Source: CADEGL01 sp050180485
GTDB lineage: Bacteria > Pseudomonadota > Alphaproteobacteria > CADEGL01
DNA: 64,000 nt
Direction: 5' to 3'
Assembly: GCA_050180485.1 (NCBI GenBank)
Contig: JBFXED010000002.1
Span: forward strand, 142,450-206,449
Of the stretch, positions 31,967 through 40,641 are shown in pieces. The notes beneath the pieces are model-generated. The model worked only from the letters and a program-made list of their open reading frames with translations, had not been told where the DNA came from and did no database searches. A program made the translations under genes and the position numbers. Within the stretch, counting starts at the first letter, position 1; every line of letters starts with the position of its first letter.

Positions 31967-33609
31967 CCGAGCGTCGCGAGCTGCGTCTCGACGGCGGCCC
32001 GCAGCTTGTCCCGCAACTTGGGGGCGATCTTCATGTTGAACGCCGTACGCGCCCCCCAGCGCACGATGGAACCGCCGATGACCGAGCTTAGGTCACCGTC
32101 GATCAGTGTGGCCACGACCTTCTTGATGCGAGTCTCCAGCAGATCCTCGAGCGCATCCAAATCGACCGATTTCGCATTCGGCACGGCATACGGCGCGATG
32201 GCGGGCTTCGCCTGCGCCTCGAGCGGGATGATGGGCAACATGCGCGGCGAATCCGGGCCGGCGAACCGGTCGAACTGACCGACACTGTCGCGTGTGTAAT
32301 ATGGCTCGCGCGCGGATGGTGGAAAATCCTTGAACAGGGGGTTTGTTTCCGGCAGGCAAAAATGCCGGCGCAGGAACTGTTGGCAGTTGCGCCGCGCGAG
32401 TTGGAAGTCATGCCGGCGGAACGGCTCGCACAGGAAGCCGCCGAAGCCGCCCAAGATGGCCGAGGCCATGGCGGGCTCGACATTCTTGTCCTGCGCGTTC
32501 GTGCGCGAGGGCGAGATCACGAAGCGGCTGTAGATGTCGGGATTCATCGCCAGCTGCAGCTCTTCGGGCTTGAAGCGCGCCTGGTCGATCAGGGAGCCGA
32601 ACATGCCGGACACCACCGGCATGATGCGGTCGTCTGGCGTGAACTCGGCTTTGAAATTGGCTTTGTTCGGAAATGGATCGACCATCACGACGGCGCGATA
32701 GGCGATGCCGCCTTCACGTGGATTTCGCCCACCGTCGGCCAGATACGCACGCGCCAATTCCAGCGGCTCGTTGTTCATCAGACCGCCATCCACGCAGAGG
32801 AACTTGTAGAGTCCCTGCGGGCGCATCTCACCCCAGAACGGCTTGACCTCGTAGCGATGGTCATAGTCGCCGAACTCGCCTTCGAGCACGCGCGACTGCA
32901 GGCCGACCGGAAAGGCGCCGCTGGCCAGCGCCGACCGCGCGAGCATCGGCCAGCTCCCGCCCGGCGCATCGGACGGCTCCAGTTGCCGCGCAGCCGGAAG
33001 CGTACGCCCGGCGCGGCTGACTGCAAATTTCACGTGATCGGCATGGGCGAGCATGCCGTAAGGCGCGCCGCCCTGCGCGCCGACCATATTGAAGGCATAG
33101 GGCACGCCGCGAAGATTCGCGACTGTCAGGAAGATGGCCAGCGGGTCCGCGACGAACCGCCGCAACTTCGGCGCAATGGTCGTCTTCAAGGCATCGCCCG
33201 CGATGCGGTCCAGTTCGGTCGAATCGAGCAGCGACATCACTTTGCCGCTGGCCTGAATGTCCTCGTCGCGCAAAAGACACGTCGCATCGACCCGCCGCAC
33301 CCAGGCATCGTAAAACCGGTTGCGGGAGGCCTCGGGCGGATTGTCGACGTCGCGCACGGGCTCAGTCTCGCTCTGCAACGCGACGGCAGCGATGGATGCG
33401 GTCATTGCACCGGCAGAAGCGCCCGTCAGCACCTTGATGACGGCGTCGTGACGCGGTCCGGCATAGCCGGGCTTCGCCTTTTCGGCTTCCCACGCGTCGA
33501 GCGCCTCAATGAGAAAGTCGAACACCCCCGCCGAATAGGCGCCGGCCGAGATGGCTCCAGCCATCACCATGCCGATTTCGAAAGTTGGATTGTGCTGTGA
33601 ATCAGGCAT
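31963..33609 (-). CDS. Patatin-like phospholipase family protein
   Basis: 548 residues. The nucleophile elbow GASAGAMTA places the serine at 65, and FLCVDGGLMNNEPLE supplies the catalytic aspartate at 274, completing the Ser-Asp dyad of patatins. The oxyanion loop reads MAGAISAGAYSAGV, lacking the arginine of the usual GGGARG. No signal peptide is seen. These enzymes hydrolyse acyl ester bonds in membrane lipids. The gene is coupled by ATGA to an unknown protein. A class III adenylate cyclase lies upstream on the same strand, separated by a pseudogene. Confidence 0.9.
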   Translation of the reverse strand: MPDSQHNPTFEIGMVMAGAISAGAYSAGVFDFLIEALDAWEAEKAKPGYAGPRHDAVIKVLTGASAGAMTASIAAVALQSETEPVRDVDNPPEASRNRFYDAWVRRVDATCLLRDEDIQASGKVMSLLDSTELDRIAGDALKTTIAPKLRRFVADPLAIFLTVANLRGVPYAFNMVGAQGGAPYGMLAHADHVKFAVSRAGRTLPAARQLEPSDAPGGSWPMLARSALASGAFPVGLQSRVLEGEFGDYDHRYEVKPFWGEMRPQGLYKFLCVDGGLMNNEPLELARAYLADGGRNPREGGIAYRAVVMVDPFPNKANFKAEFTPDDRIMPVVSGMFGSLIDQARFKPEELQLAMNPDIYSRFVISPSRTNAQDKNVEPAMASAILGGFGGFLCEPFRRHDFQLARRNCQQFLRRHFCLPETNPLFKDFPPSAREPYYTRDSVGQFDRFAGPDSPRMLPIIPLEAQAKPAIAPYAVPNAKSVDLDALEDLLETRIKKVVATLIDGDLSSVIGGSIVRWGARTAFNMKIAPKLRDKLRAAVETQLATLG

Positions 33610-33639
33610 GACGACGCGGACCCCTCACCCGAATGAGAA

Positions 33640-34004
33640 GTGATCGCCGCGTACCCGGTTTAGCGACGCTGAAATTCCCCGGGACCAAGCATCCGGGCAA
33701 ATATGCGGGTGGGCAAGCCAAAGTTGTATCGGCCCCGGTCGACGGTGGGTTTAGTCCTCGAACGGGCGGAAGGCCGGCACCTGGAAACGTCGGCCGGGTC
33801 CATATTAGGTCACGTCGTCCTTGTGCGACCACATCTCGGCCATCGGCGCCACGTTGCCTTTGAACAAGGCGTCGAGCGCGATATAGAACTGCTCCGCCGC
33901 CGCGCGTACGTCCTTCGTGGCTTCATCCTCGGCATGCGCCGCCGTGCTGCGGCCATCAGTCCCACGGCGCAGACGGCCAGAATCGCGATCCATCGAATAG
34001 GCAC
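33640..34004 (-). pseudogene. Decayed SnoaL/DUF4440-like gene with signal peptide
   Basis: A GTG at 34004 opens MPIRWIAILAVCAVGLMAAA, a signal peptide, but the frame then shifts. The neighbouring frame continues HAEDEATKDVRAAAEQFYIA then LDALFKGNVAPMAEMWSHKD, an NTF2-like (SnoaL/DUF4440) N terminus. That frame stops at TAA just after DDVT, where relatives continue YMGP. Traces such as GGRFQV lie beyond in other frames. At least two indels and loss of the C-terminal half mark it as a pseudogene; the left boundary is approximate. Confidence 0.6.
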
Positions 34005-34081
34005 TGGAAAAAATAAGGGTTATTCCGGAACGTCCGCGCTCCGGGTTTCATGTGGCGCGCCCGCACGATCGGTATCAACGG

Positions 34082-35491
34082 TTAAGGGATCTCGTACAGC
34101 GTCACCTCGGTGGCAATGCCACGCAGCGCCTGGTGCCGCGCCGCGGGCACGAGTCCGGCACCGGCGAGCAGTTTTACCGATTCCGGGTGCTCGACCACCG
34201 ACCGCGTGGCGAAGATCGAGCGCGAGACGGCGAGGCCCTGCACCCGAGCGGCGATGTTCACGGTTTGGCCGAAATAGTCCTGCCGGTCATTGAGCATAAC
34301 CGCGAGGCACGGCCCTTCGTGTATGCCGATCTTGAGCAGCAAGTCCTCGCGGCTCCGTTCCGCGTTCAGCGCGCGCATCTCTTGGCGCATGCGTAATGCC
34401 GCGGCCACGGCGCGGTCAGGCGTTGGGAAGGTTGCCATCACCGCGTCGCCGATCGTTTTCACGACCGCACCCGCCTCCGACGCGACGATCTCGTTGAGCA
34501 CGCGGAAATGTGCCCGCACCAGGTCGTAGGCAATGAGGTCGCCGACGCGCTCGTATAGCTCGGTCGAGCCCTTCAAATCGGTGAATAGGAAAGTAAGGCT
34601 GGTGATTTTGAGCCGCTGGTCGACGTCCAGCGTGTCGGTGCGGTAGATGTCGCGGAAAGTCTGGTTGGTGAGCAACTGCTTCGCGGTCAGGAACGGCCGG
34701 CGACGCCCGAGCAGAGAGTGCAGTGCCTCGCCCGCGATCCAGGCCCCGGGCAGGACGCGCCGGTCGGTTCGATTCTCGAGTGCAAGGCGCAAAGGACCCG
34801 GACGCAGTTCCACCGTACCAGTCGGCGCACGCACCTTGTTGAAGACGAGCGACAGGCTTTGGCGCTCGCGCGTCGGCTCGCCCTTCACGTCGATGAATTG
34901 CGTCGCGTGCGTAACCGGATCGAACACGATAACGAACTCATTGGGGAGGGTGAGCGACATGGTCGCCCTCTCGCCCGGCGCGAGCTCCAACACGTCGAGC
35001 GTGATCTCGTCGAGTGCGGGCTCCAGCCGCTCCGGCAGGTCGATGCCGGAGCACCAGAAGATCTGGCGGAAATACTCGACGAGAGACAGGGTGTCCGGCA
35101 CATGCGCGGCGATGCGGCGCACGCGCGGGCTCACGGTGAAAGTGACCTCCACCATCTCGTCCAGTGTCGCCTCGTAACCGGCGGCGCACAGCGCGCAGTC
35201 GTACTCGTCATGGCGCACGGACTTGAGCGTGGCGCCTGCCTCGAGCACCCCGCCGCAACCCGGGCACAGCACGTTCCACGACAGATCGAAAATGCCGAGC
35301 CGGGTGGCGTGCAGAAAGGCGGCGATCAGATACTGCTCGTCGAGCCCGGTCTGCCGGGCGAGCGCGGGTACGTTGATGCGCGACAGCGCGCCGTCGGGCA
35401 TGTCCTGCACCAGCGTCTCCAGCGCGCTGGCACAGGCGGCATCGGCCGACTGACGCAGCACCTGGAACAGGGCTTCGGCTTCGCTGGCCAT
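34082..35491 (-). CDS. Class III adenylate cyclase with DUF5939-like N-terminal region
   Basis: 469 residues. The C-terminal cyclase domain has FTDLKGSTELYERVGD (metal Asp305), VVKTIGDAVMATF (Lys345, metal Asp349), and DYFGQTVNIAARVQ (Asp405 with Asn412 and Arg416). This is a full catalytic set with adenine-type specificity residues, so it should make cAMP. The N-terminal part has a zinc-ribbon-like CPGCGG...DCALCAAGY (Cys76, 79, 99, 102) and resembles the DUF5939 sensor region. There are no membrane helices. It is transcribed away from tRNA-Arg. Confidence 0.9.
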   Translation of the reverse strand: MASEAEALFQVLRQSADAACASALETLVQDMPDGALSRINVPALARQTGLDEQYLIAAFLHATRLGIFDLSWNVLCPGCGGVLEAGATLKSVRHDEYDCALCAAGYEATLDEMVEVTFTVSPRVRRIAAHVPDTLSLVEYFRQIFWCSGIDLPERLEPALDEITLDVLELAPGERATMSLTLPNEFVIVFDPVTHATQFIDVKGEPTRERQSLSLVFNKVRAPTGTVELRPGPLRLALENRTDRRVLPGAWIAGEALHSLLGRRRPFLTAKQLLTNQTFRDIYRTDTLDVDQRLKITSLTFLFTDLKGSTELYERVGDLIAYDLVRAHFRVLNEIVASEAGAVVKTIGDAVMATFPTPDRAVAAALRMRQEMRALNAERSREDLLLKIGIHEGPCLAVMLNDRQDYFGQTVNIAARVQGLAVSRSIFATRSVVEHPESVKLLAGAGLVPAARHQALRGIATEVTLYEIP

Positions 35492-35720
35492 ACTCGAAGC
35501 TTATGCCGAACGCGGCCGAAGGGAAGTGATCGTTGATATCGGGATTCCGCGGATTCGCGGCTGATCCCGGGAGACCGTTCCGTAGCCGCGCCCGCGTGCA
35601 TGGACGCGCTCCTCAGCCATGCTCGCGAGTGATCCCTTCAGTGGCTGGCGGGCCATCAGCGGGGTCAAGCGCGGGTTTCTTCAACCCAAGCTCGCGTTCT
35701 GCCTTCGATTCGTTAGATTT

Positions 35721-35797
35721 TGGCGCGCCCGGAAGGATTCGAACCTCCAACCCCCAGATCCGTAGTCTGGTGCTCTATCCAGTTGAGCTACGGGCGC
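35721..35797 (-). tRNA. tRNA-Arg (anticodon ACG)
   Basis: The minus strand gives a 77-nt cloverleaf. The acceptor pair is GCGCCCG/CGGGCGC and the D arm is GCTCAACTGGATAGAGC. The anticodon arm CCAGA-CTACGGA-TCTGG has anticodon ACG. The T arm has TTCGAAT, and the 3' CCA is encoded. ACG reads CGU/CGC/CGA after inosine modification. Confidence 0.97.
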
Positions 35798-36048
35798 GCT
35801 GAGGGAAAATGGCGGCGGCGAACCGCGTCGAACGACACGGGGACGCCTTGCCGCGCGGCGCGCACAGTAATCAAATCACCCCCCCAAAGCAAGGCTGCGG
35901 GACCCGCGCGGACGGGAGATTTCCCGTTCTTTCCAAGCCCTTCCCCCAGTTGCAAAGCCCCGTTGTTGCTGTCATTTTCTCCTCTGGCGCCTCGGGAGGC
36001 GGGGCGCCGGCCCGTATCCATTCGGCGCGGGGCATCCAAGGGGCAAGC

Positions 36049-37212
36049 ATGCCGCTTCGCAAGACATTCGCCGCGATTGCGGTTGCGACGCTGCTGATCG
36101 GCGGCTGCTCCTATTCCGACGACACGCTGTGGCCGTCCCTCACGGGCGGCGATCCCGCCGGCAACCCGTCTCCGCCGCCGCCCGCCGCCGCCGGCAATAC
36201 CGGCACCGTCTCGGGCGCATCCGCCGCAGGCACGATCACCACATCCGCCGCGCCGCCGCTCGGCACCACGGTCTACCAGGCCGTGCCGATCTCTTCGGCG
36301 GAACCCACCGGCACCTTCGTCGGCCAGAAGGTCATCGAGCTGCGCAACCAACTGGTCGTGCTGCAGCAGACGATCTCCACCCACAACGCCCAGGTCCAGC
36401 AGCTGCGCCAGGAAACCGGCACGGCGTCCGACCGCTACCATTCGCTGGTCGCCGCGATCACCGCGCGCCTGCAAGTGGGCACCACGCCGGGCAATCCGAT
36501 CCTGACCAACCAGTTGAACCAGGCCCAGACCGAGTTGGACCGCATGAGCGTCCAGGTCGGCCGCATGAACGCCGAGGCCAACGCGGTGGCCAGCGATTCG
36601 TCCATGGCCGCCTACATTCTTGAATCCGCCCGCGCGGCCTACGGCCTGTCGGGCGCGGTCGACGAGGACCATCGCCAGTTGGCTGTGCTGGAAGACGAGG
36701 TCAACAAGACCGTCGTTTCCATCGACCGGCTGCTGAACGAACTGGCCAGCGACGTCAGCCGCCAGACCACCTACATCTCGCGCGAGCGCGCGAACATGAC
36801 CACCCTGTCGGTCGCGGTGAAGAACGGCGAGATGTACGGCCAGAGCCTGAGCAACCGCGCCTTCACCACCGTGCCCATGACGGCCATGCAACAGCAGGGC
36901 GCGGGTGGCGCACGCCGTCCTCTGATCGTGATCCGCTTCGACAATCCGAACGTGGAATACGAACAGGCGCTCTACACCGCGTTGAAGGGCGCCTTGGACC
37001 GCAAGCCCGACGCCGTGTTCGATCTGGTCGCCATCGCCCCGACCAAGGGTGGCACGGGCCAGACCGCGGTGAAGTCGACGACGACCAAGCGCCACGCGGA
37101 CCAGGTGCTGCGTTCGATGTCGAACATGGGCCTGCCCGGCAACCGCGTGACCACGTCGCAGACATCGAGCGACACGCTCGACGCGACCGAAATCCAGATT
37201 TACGTCCGCTGA
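36049..37212 (+). CDS. Outer-membrane-type lipoprotein with coiled-coil region
   Basis: 387 residues. The signal sequence MPLRKTFAAIAVATLLIGGC ends in a lipobox (IGGC, Cys20) followed by SYSDD, so lipid attachment and probably outer-membrane sorting are expected. A Pro/Ala/Thr linker runs to about 75. A long helical, probably coiled-coil region follows (VIELRNQLVVLQQTISTHNA, then NQAQTELDRMSVQVGRMNAE). The C-terminal domain (RRPLIVIRFDNPNVEYEQAL, ending ATEIQIYVR) has the repeat-register look of an OmpA/secretin-type fold, but I cannot name it. AAGGGG precedes the ATG. An intrinsic terminator follows. Confidence 0.82.
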   Translation: MPLRKTFAAIAVATLLIGGCSYSDDTLWPSLTGGDPAGNPSPPPPAAAGNTGTVSGASAAGTITTSAAPPLGTTVYQAVPISSAEPTGTFVGQKVIELRNQLVVLQQTISTHNAQVQQLRQETGTASDRYHSLVAAITARLQVGTTPGNPILTNQLNQAQTELDRMSVQVGRMNAEANAVASDSSMAAYILESARAAYGLSGAVDEDHRQLAVLEDEVNKTVVSIDRLLNELASDVSRQTTYISRERANMTTLSVAVKNGEMYGQSLSNRAFTTVPMTAMQQQGAGGARRPLIVIRFDNPNVEYEQALYTALKGALDRKPDAVFDLVAIAPTKGGTGQTAVKSTTTKRHADQVLRSMSNMGLPGNRVTTSQTSSDTLDATEIQIYVR

Positions 37213-37237
37213 GGTCCAGCGGAGGAACGGCGTTGCG

Positions 37238-37266
37238 AGCCCCGGGAACCGTCCCGGGGCTTTTCG
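37238..37266 (+). terminator. Intrinsic terminator after the lipoprotein gene
   Basis: AGCCCCGGGA - ACCG - TCCCGGGGCT is a perfect 10-bp stem with a 4-nt loop. It is followed by TTTCGTTT and lies 26 nt after the stop codon. Confidence 0.9.
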
Positions 37267-37348
37267 TTTCGGCAAAGCAGTCATGCGCCGCCGCTTCTTT
37301 CGCATCCGCGCGGCGGTCTGCTATCAAGGGCCATCGAGAGGATATTCC

Positions 37349-37840
37349 GTGGCCGAAGAGGAACGCTTCTCCAAGAACTATCCCGTCTCCTGGGATCAGT
37401 TTCACCGGGATTCGAAGGCGTTGGCCTGGCGCCTCTTGGAACGCGGGCCATGGAAAGGCATCGTTGCCATCACGCGCGGCGGCCTGGTGCCCGCCGCCAT
37501 CGTCGCGCGCGAACTGCATGTGCGCCTGATCGAGACGGTGAGCGTCGCCAGCTACGATCACCAGACGCAGAGCATGGTGCGGATCCTGTCGACGCCCGGC
37601 GATGCGGGCGATGGCGCGGGCTGGCTGATCGTCGACGATCTGGTCGACACGGGTGCCACGGCCAAGGCCGTGCGCGCGCTTCTGCCCAAGGCGCACATGG
37701 CCGCCGTCTATGCCAAGCCCGCCGGCAGGCCGCTGGTCGACACCTTCATCACCGAGGTGAGCCAGGACACCTGGATCCACTTTCCCTGGGACACCGAGCC
37801 GCAATTCGTGCGGCCGATCGCCGACCACCACAAACCGTGA
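37349..37840 (+). CDS. gpt: Xanthine phosphoribosyltransferase
   Basis: 163 residues, close to E. coli Gpt (152). The PRPP-binding motif WLIVDDLVDTGATAKAV is followed by AAVYAKPAGRPLVDTFI. The N terminus NYPVSWDQFHRDSKALAWRL matches bacterial xanthine-guanine phosphoribosyltransferases, which salvage xanthine/guanine at the membrane. The GTG start at 37349 has GAGAGGA upstream; a longer frame from 37283 is not supported by homology. Its TGA overlaps the GTG of the transporter gene. Confidence 0.93.
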   Translation: MAEEERFSKNYPVSWDQFHRDSKALAWRLLERGPWKGIVAITRGGLVPAAIVARELHVRLIETVSVASYDHQTQSMVRILSTPGDAGDGAGWLIVDDLVDTGATAKAVRALLPKAHMAAVYAKPAGRPLVDTFITEVSQDTWIHFPWDTEPQFVRPIADHHKP

Positions 37841-38742
37841 CGCCGCCGTCCACGGGCCCTTCGCTGCCCCGCCAGGGGTTGCTGCTTCTCGTCGCGCTGA
37901 CTTTCTTTTGGGGCGTCAACTGGCCGGCCATGAAGATCACCATGGCCGAGATGACGCCGTGGACCTATCGCAGCATCACGGGCGTGACCGGCGCCATCGG
38001 CCTTGTGCTCCTCACCGTTGCGTTGCGCCAGCGCCTTTCCGTGCCGCGCAACGAATGGCCGAAACTGATCGCCATGGCGCTGGTGAACTTCACGGGTTTC
38101 CAGGTATGCGTGGCGTATGCGATCAGCCTGATGGCGTCGGGTTCGGCCGCCGTGCTGGCCTTCACCATGCCGCTGTGGGCGACACTTGTCGGCTGGGCGG
38201 TGACCAAGGAGCGGCCGGGCGCGCGGCGATTCGCGGGTCTGGCGCTGGGCATGGCGGGCATCTTCGTTCTTCTGTCCGGCAACTTCGACGTGCTGGGTCA
38301 TTCTCCGGTCGGCCCGCTGCTGATGATCCTGGGCGCCATGCTGTGGGGCCTGGGCACGGTCATGCTGAAGCAGATGCGCTGGACCATCCCCGTGCTGAGC
38401 CTGACAACCTGGATGGTGATCGTCGGCACGATCCCGATCCTGCTGCTGACAGGCCTGATCGAGGGCTATCACGTCCCCGACGCCAGCACGAAGGCGTGGC
38501 TGGCATTGGCCTTCACCGTGATCGGGCCGTTCATCTTCTGCTACTACGCATGGATCAAAATCGTGAACATCTTCCCGCCCGGCATCGCGGCCATCAGCAC
38601 GCTGTTGATCCCGGTCGTGGGCGTGATGAGCGGCGCAGCCGTGCTGGGCGAGGAACCGGGCTGGCGCGGCTATGCCGCGCTGGCCTTGATCACGGGCGCC
38701 CTGGTGCTGGTCCTCTTGGTGCCCGCGCGCAAGCGCGCCTAA
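37837..38742 (+). CDS. DMT-superfamily (EamA) transporter
   Basis: 301 residues with about ten hydrophobic helices in two EamA repeats: LLLLVALTFFWGVNWPAMKI at the start of the first and GAMLWGLGTVMLKQMRW in the second. GTG at 37837 overlaps the gpt stop (GTGA). EamA proteins export metabolites such as amino acids or purines. Coupling to gpt would fit a purine-related substrate but does not prove it. Its stop overlaps the convergent panC stop by four bases. Confidence 0.9.
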   Translation: MTPPSTGPSLPRQGLLLLVALTFFWGVNWPAMKITMAEMTPWTYRSITGVTGAIGLVLLTVALRQRLSVPRNEWPKLIAMALVNFTGFQVCVAYAISLMASGSAAVLAFTMPLWATLVGWAVTKERPGARRFAGLALGMAGIFVLLSGNFDVLGHSPVGPLLMILGAMLWGLGTVMLKQMRWTIPVLSLTTWMVIVGTIPILLLTGLIEGYHVPDASTKAWLALAFTVIGPFIFCYYAWIKIVNIFPPGIAAISTLLIPVVGVMSGAAVLGEEPGWRGYAALALITGALVLVLLVPARKRA

Positions 38743-39599
38743 GCACCGACCGGCATATTGTCGATCAGCCGCGTCTTGCCGAGCCAGGCGGCGGCCAACA
38801 CGCGCGCAGGCCCCTCGATGCGGTCGAGCGGCTTCAGCGATTCGGCATCGGTTACGTCCACGTAATCGACCGTGGTGAATCCGGCGGCCAGAAGCGCCGC
38901 ACGGCCGCGTTCCACTTCCGCGCGCGGCGTGGCTTCGTTGCGCGCGAGGCGCGTAGCGATCTCGCGCAGGACACGCGGCAGCGCAGGCACGATGCGGCGC
39001 TCTTCCGCCGAGAGGTACGCGTTGCGCGACGACAGCGCCACGCCATCTCCATCGCGCACGGTCGGCACGCCGACAATCTCGACCGGAAGATCCAGGTCGC
39101 GCGCCATCCGCTTGATGACCTGAAGCTGCTGGTAGTCCTTCTCGCCGAACAGCGCGATGTCGGCCTGGGCCTGGCTCAGCAGCTTGGACACCACGGTCGC
39201 CACACCATCGAAATGTCCGGGCCGGAATGGCGCACATAGGCCTTCGGTCAGGTCCGCGACATGGATCGTTGTGGCAAAGCCTTGCGGATACATCTCGGCG
39301 ACGCCCGGCGCGAACAGAAGGTCGGCGCCCACCTGTCCCAACTTGGCCGCATCGGCCCCCTCGCCGCGCGGATAGGCCGTGAAATCCTCGGTGGGGCCGA
39401 ACTGGGTCGGATTGACGAAGATGGTCGCGATCACGCGTTGGGCGCGCGCCTGCCCTGCCCGCACCAACGACAGATGTCCCTCGTGTAACGCGCCCATGGT
39501 GGGCACCAGCGCCACGCGCTGGCCCGCGCGATGCCATTCCGCGACATGACGGCGCATCTCGGCCACGGTGCGCACGATGGTGAGCGGAGACTCGGCCAT
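38739..39599 (-). CDS. panC: Pantoate--beta-alanine ligase
   Basis: 286 residues. ATP-dependent condensation of pantoate with beta-alanine, the last step of pantothenate synthesis. Motifs: VALVPTMGALHEGHLSLVR (HIGH), ATIFVNPTQFGPTEDF, FGEKDYQQLQVIKRM and DGVALSSRNAYLS (KMSKS-like). The start at 39599 gives MAESPLTIVRT; an upstream in-frame ATG at 39698 lies in the panB end. It is downstream of panB on the same strand. Confidence 0.97.
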   Translation of the reverse strand: MAESPLTIVRTVAEMRRHVAEWHRAGQRVALVPTMGALHEGHLSLVRAGQARAQRVIATIFVNPTQFGPTEDFTAYPRGEGADAAKLGQVGADLLFAPGVAEMYPQGFATTIHVADLTEGLCAPFRPGHFDGVATVVSKLLSQAQADIALFGEKDYQQLQVIKRMARDLDLPVEIVGVPTVRDGDGVALSSRNAYLSAEERRIVPALPRVLREIATRLARNEATPRAEVERGRAALLAAGFTTVDYVDVTDAESLKPLDRIEGPARVLAAAWLGKTRLIDNMPVGA

Positions 39600-39627
39600 G
39601 ATCGGTCGCTGAAAAACGAAGCGGCGT

Positions 39628-40452
39628 TCAGGCTCGCTTGATGCCGCCGTAACAGTGCTCGGGGCCGGGGAAGCGGCGCGCGCGCACGTCATCGGCATAG
39701 GCCGCGACGGCCTGCGCGGCTTCGTTGCCCAGTTCCGCGTAACGCTTCACAAACTTCGGCACGTTCGGGAACAGGCCGAGCATGTCGTCGGTGACCAGGA
39801 TCTGGCCGTCGCAGGCGGGCGAACCGCCGATGCCGATGGTGGGCACTGGCACCCGCGCGGTGACGGCGCGCGCCAGCATCTCGATCGTGCCTTCGACCAC
39901 CATGGCGAAGGCGCCAGCCTCCGCGATGGCAATGGCATCGCCCATGATGCGGTCGGCCTCGCCGGCCACACGGCCACGCGCGCCGAAGCCGCCGTAATTG
40001 TGAACCGACTGGGGCATCAGCCCGACATGGCCGAGCACGGGGATGCCGCGCTGGACCAGATAGCGGGTCGTCTCCGCCATCTCGGCACCGCCTTCGAGCT
40101 TCACGCCGGCGGCGCCCGTCTCCTTCATCACGCGCGCCGCGCTGCGGAACGCCTGGGCAGGGGATTCCTGATACGTGCCGAAAGGCAGGTCGACCACGAC
40201 GCAAGCGCGCTGGGCGCCGCGCACGACGGCCTGGCCATGCAGGATCATCATGTCGAGCGTCACGGGCAGCGTGCTGTCCATGCCGTAGAGGACCATGCCG
40301 AGCGAATCGCCCACGAGCATCAGGTCCACATGGGCGTCCAGCAGCTTCGCCATGGGCGTGGTGTATGCGGTCAGGCAAACGATGGGGGTCGTCCCCTTCA
40401 TCTGCCGGATCATGGGCACCGTCACGGGCTTGTAGTCCGCGCTCTTGCTCAT
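39628..40452 (-). CDS. panB: 3-methyl-2-oxobutanoate hydroxymethyltransferase
   Basis: 274 residues. Transfers a hydroxymethyl group from methylene-tetrahydrofolate to ketoisovalerate, first step to pantothenate. Motifs: CLTAYTTPMAKLLDAHVDLMLVGDSLG (metal Asp), GAAGVKLEGG, GHVGLMPQSVHNYGGF and TIGIGGSPACDGQILV. Start at MSKSADYKP. With panC 28 nt downstream it forms a panBC operon, divergent from ggt. Confidence 0.97.
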   Translation of the reverse strand: MSKSADYKPVTVPMIRQMKGTTPIVCLTAYTTPMAKLLDAHVDLMLVGDSLGMVLYGMDSTLPVTLDMMILHGQAVVRGAQRACVVVDLPFGTYQESPAQAFRSAARVMKETGAAGVKLEGGAEMAETTRYLVQRGIPVLGHVGLMPQSVHNYGGFGARGRVAGEADRIMGDAIAIAEAGAFAMVVEGTIEMLARAVTARVPVPTIGIGGSPACDGQILVTDDMLGLFPNVPKFVKRYAELGNEAAQAVAAYADDVRARRFPGPEHCYGGIKRA

Positions 40453-40641
40453 TCGGCCCACCCTTCGAACGGGGCTGCGCACCGCGCACAACCCTGTTTT
40501 GCACTGCACAATAATGCGCCCCCCGGCCGGTCCGGCGCAAGATGGATACTGGAGCCCCCAAATTCTTGATCCAGCGTCTATTTTTAACCCCCGACGCCCG
40601 GCGCGGTTGCATGGGTCCGGGCGGGAAACCAGACTGACGCC

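Noticed and set aside
33602..33832. 76-codon minus-strand open frame after the patatin start
   Set aside because: Its translation has no coherent domain. The region is better explained by remnants of the SnoaL-like pseudogene and the patatin 5' region.
30776..35491. Complete CBASS or Pycsar defence system
   Set aside because: No CD-NTase, ubiquitin-like, HORMA/TRIP13 or cyclic-nucleotide-binding effector domains are visible. The cyclase and patatin are separated by a pseudogene.
35721..35797. tRNA-Arg as a possible island attachment site
   Set aside because: No integrase, direct repeat of the tRNA 3' end, or composition shift was seen on either side.
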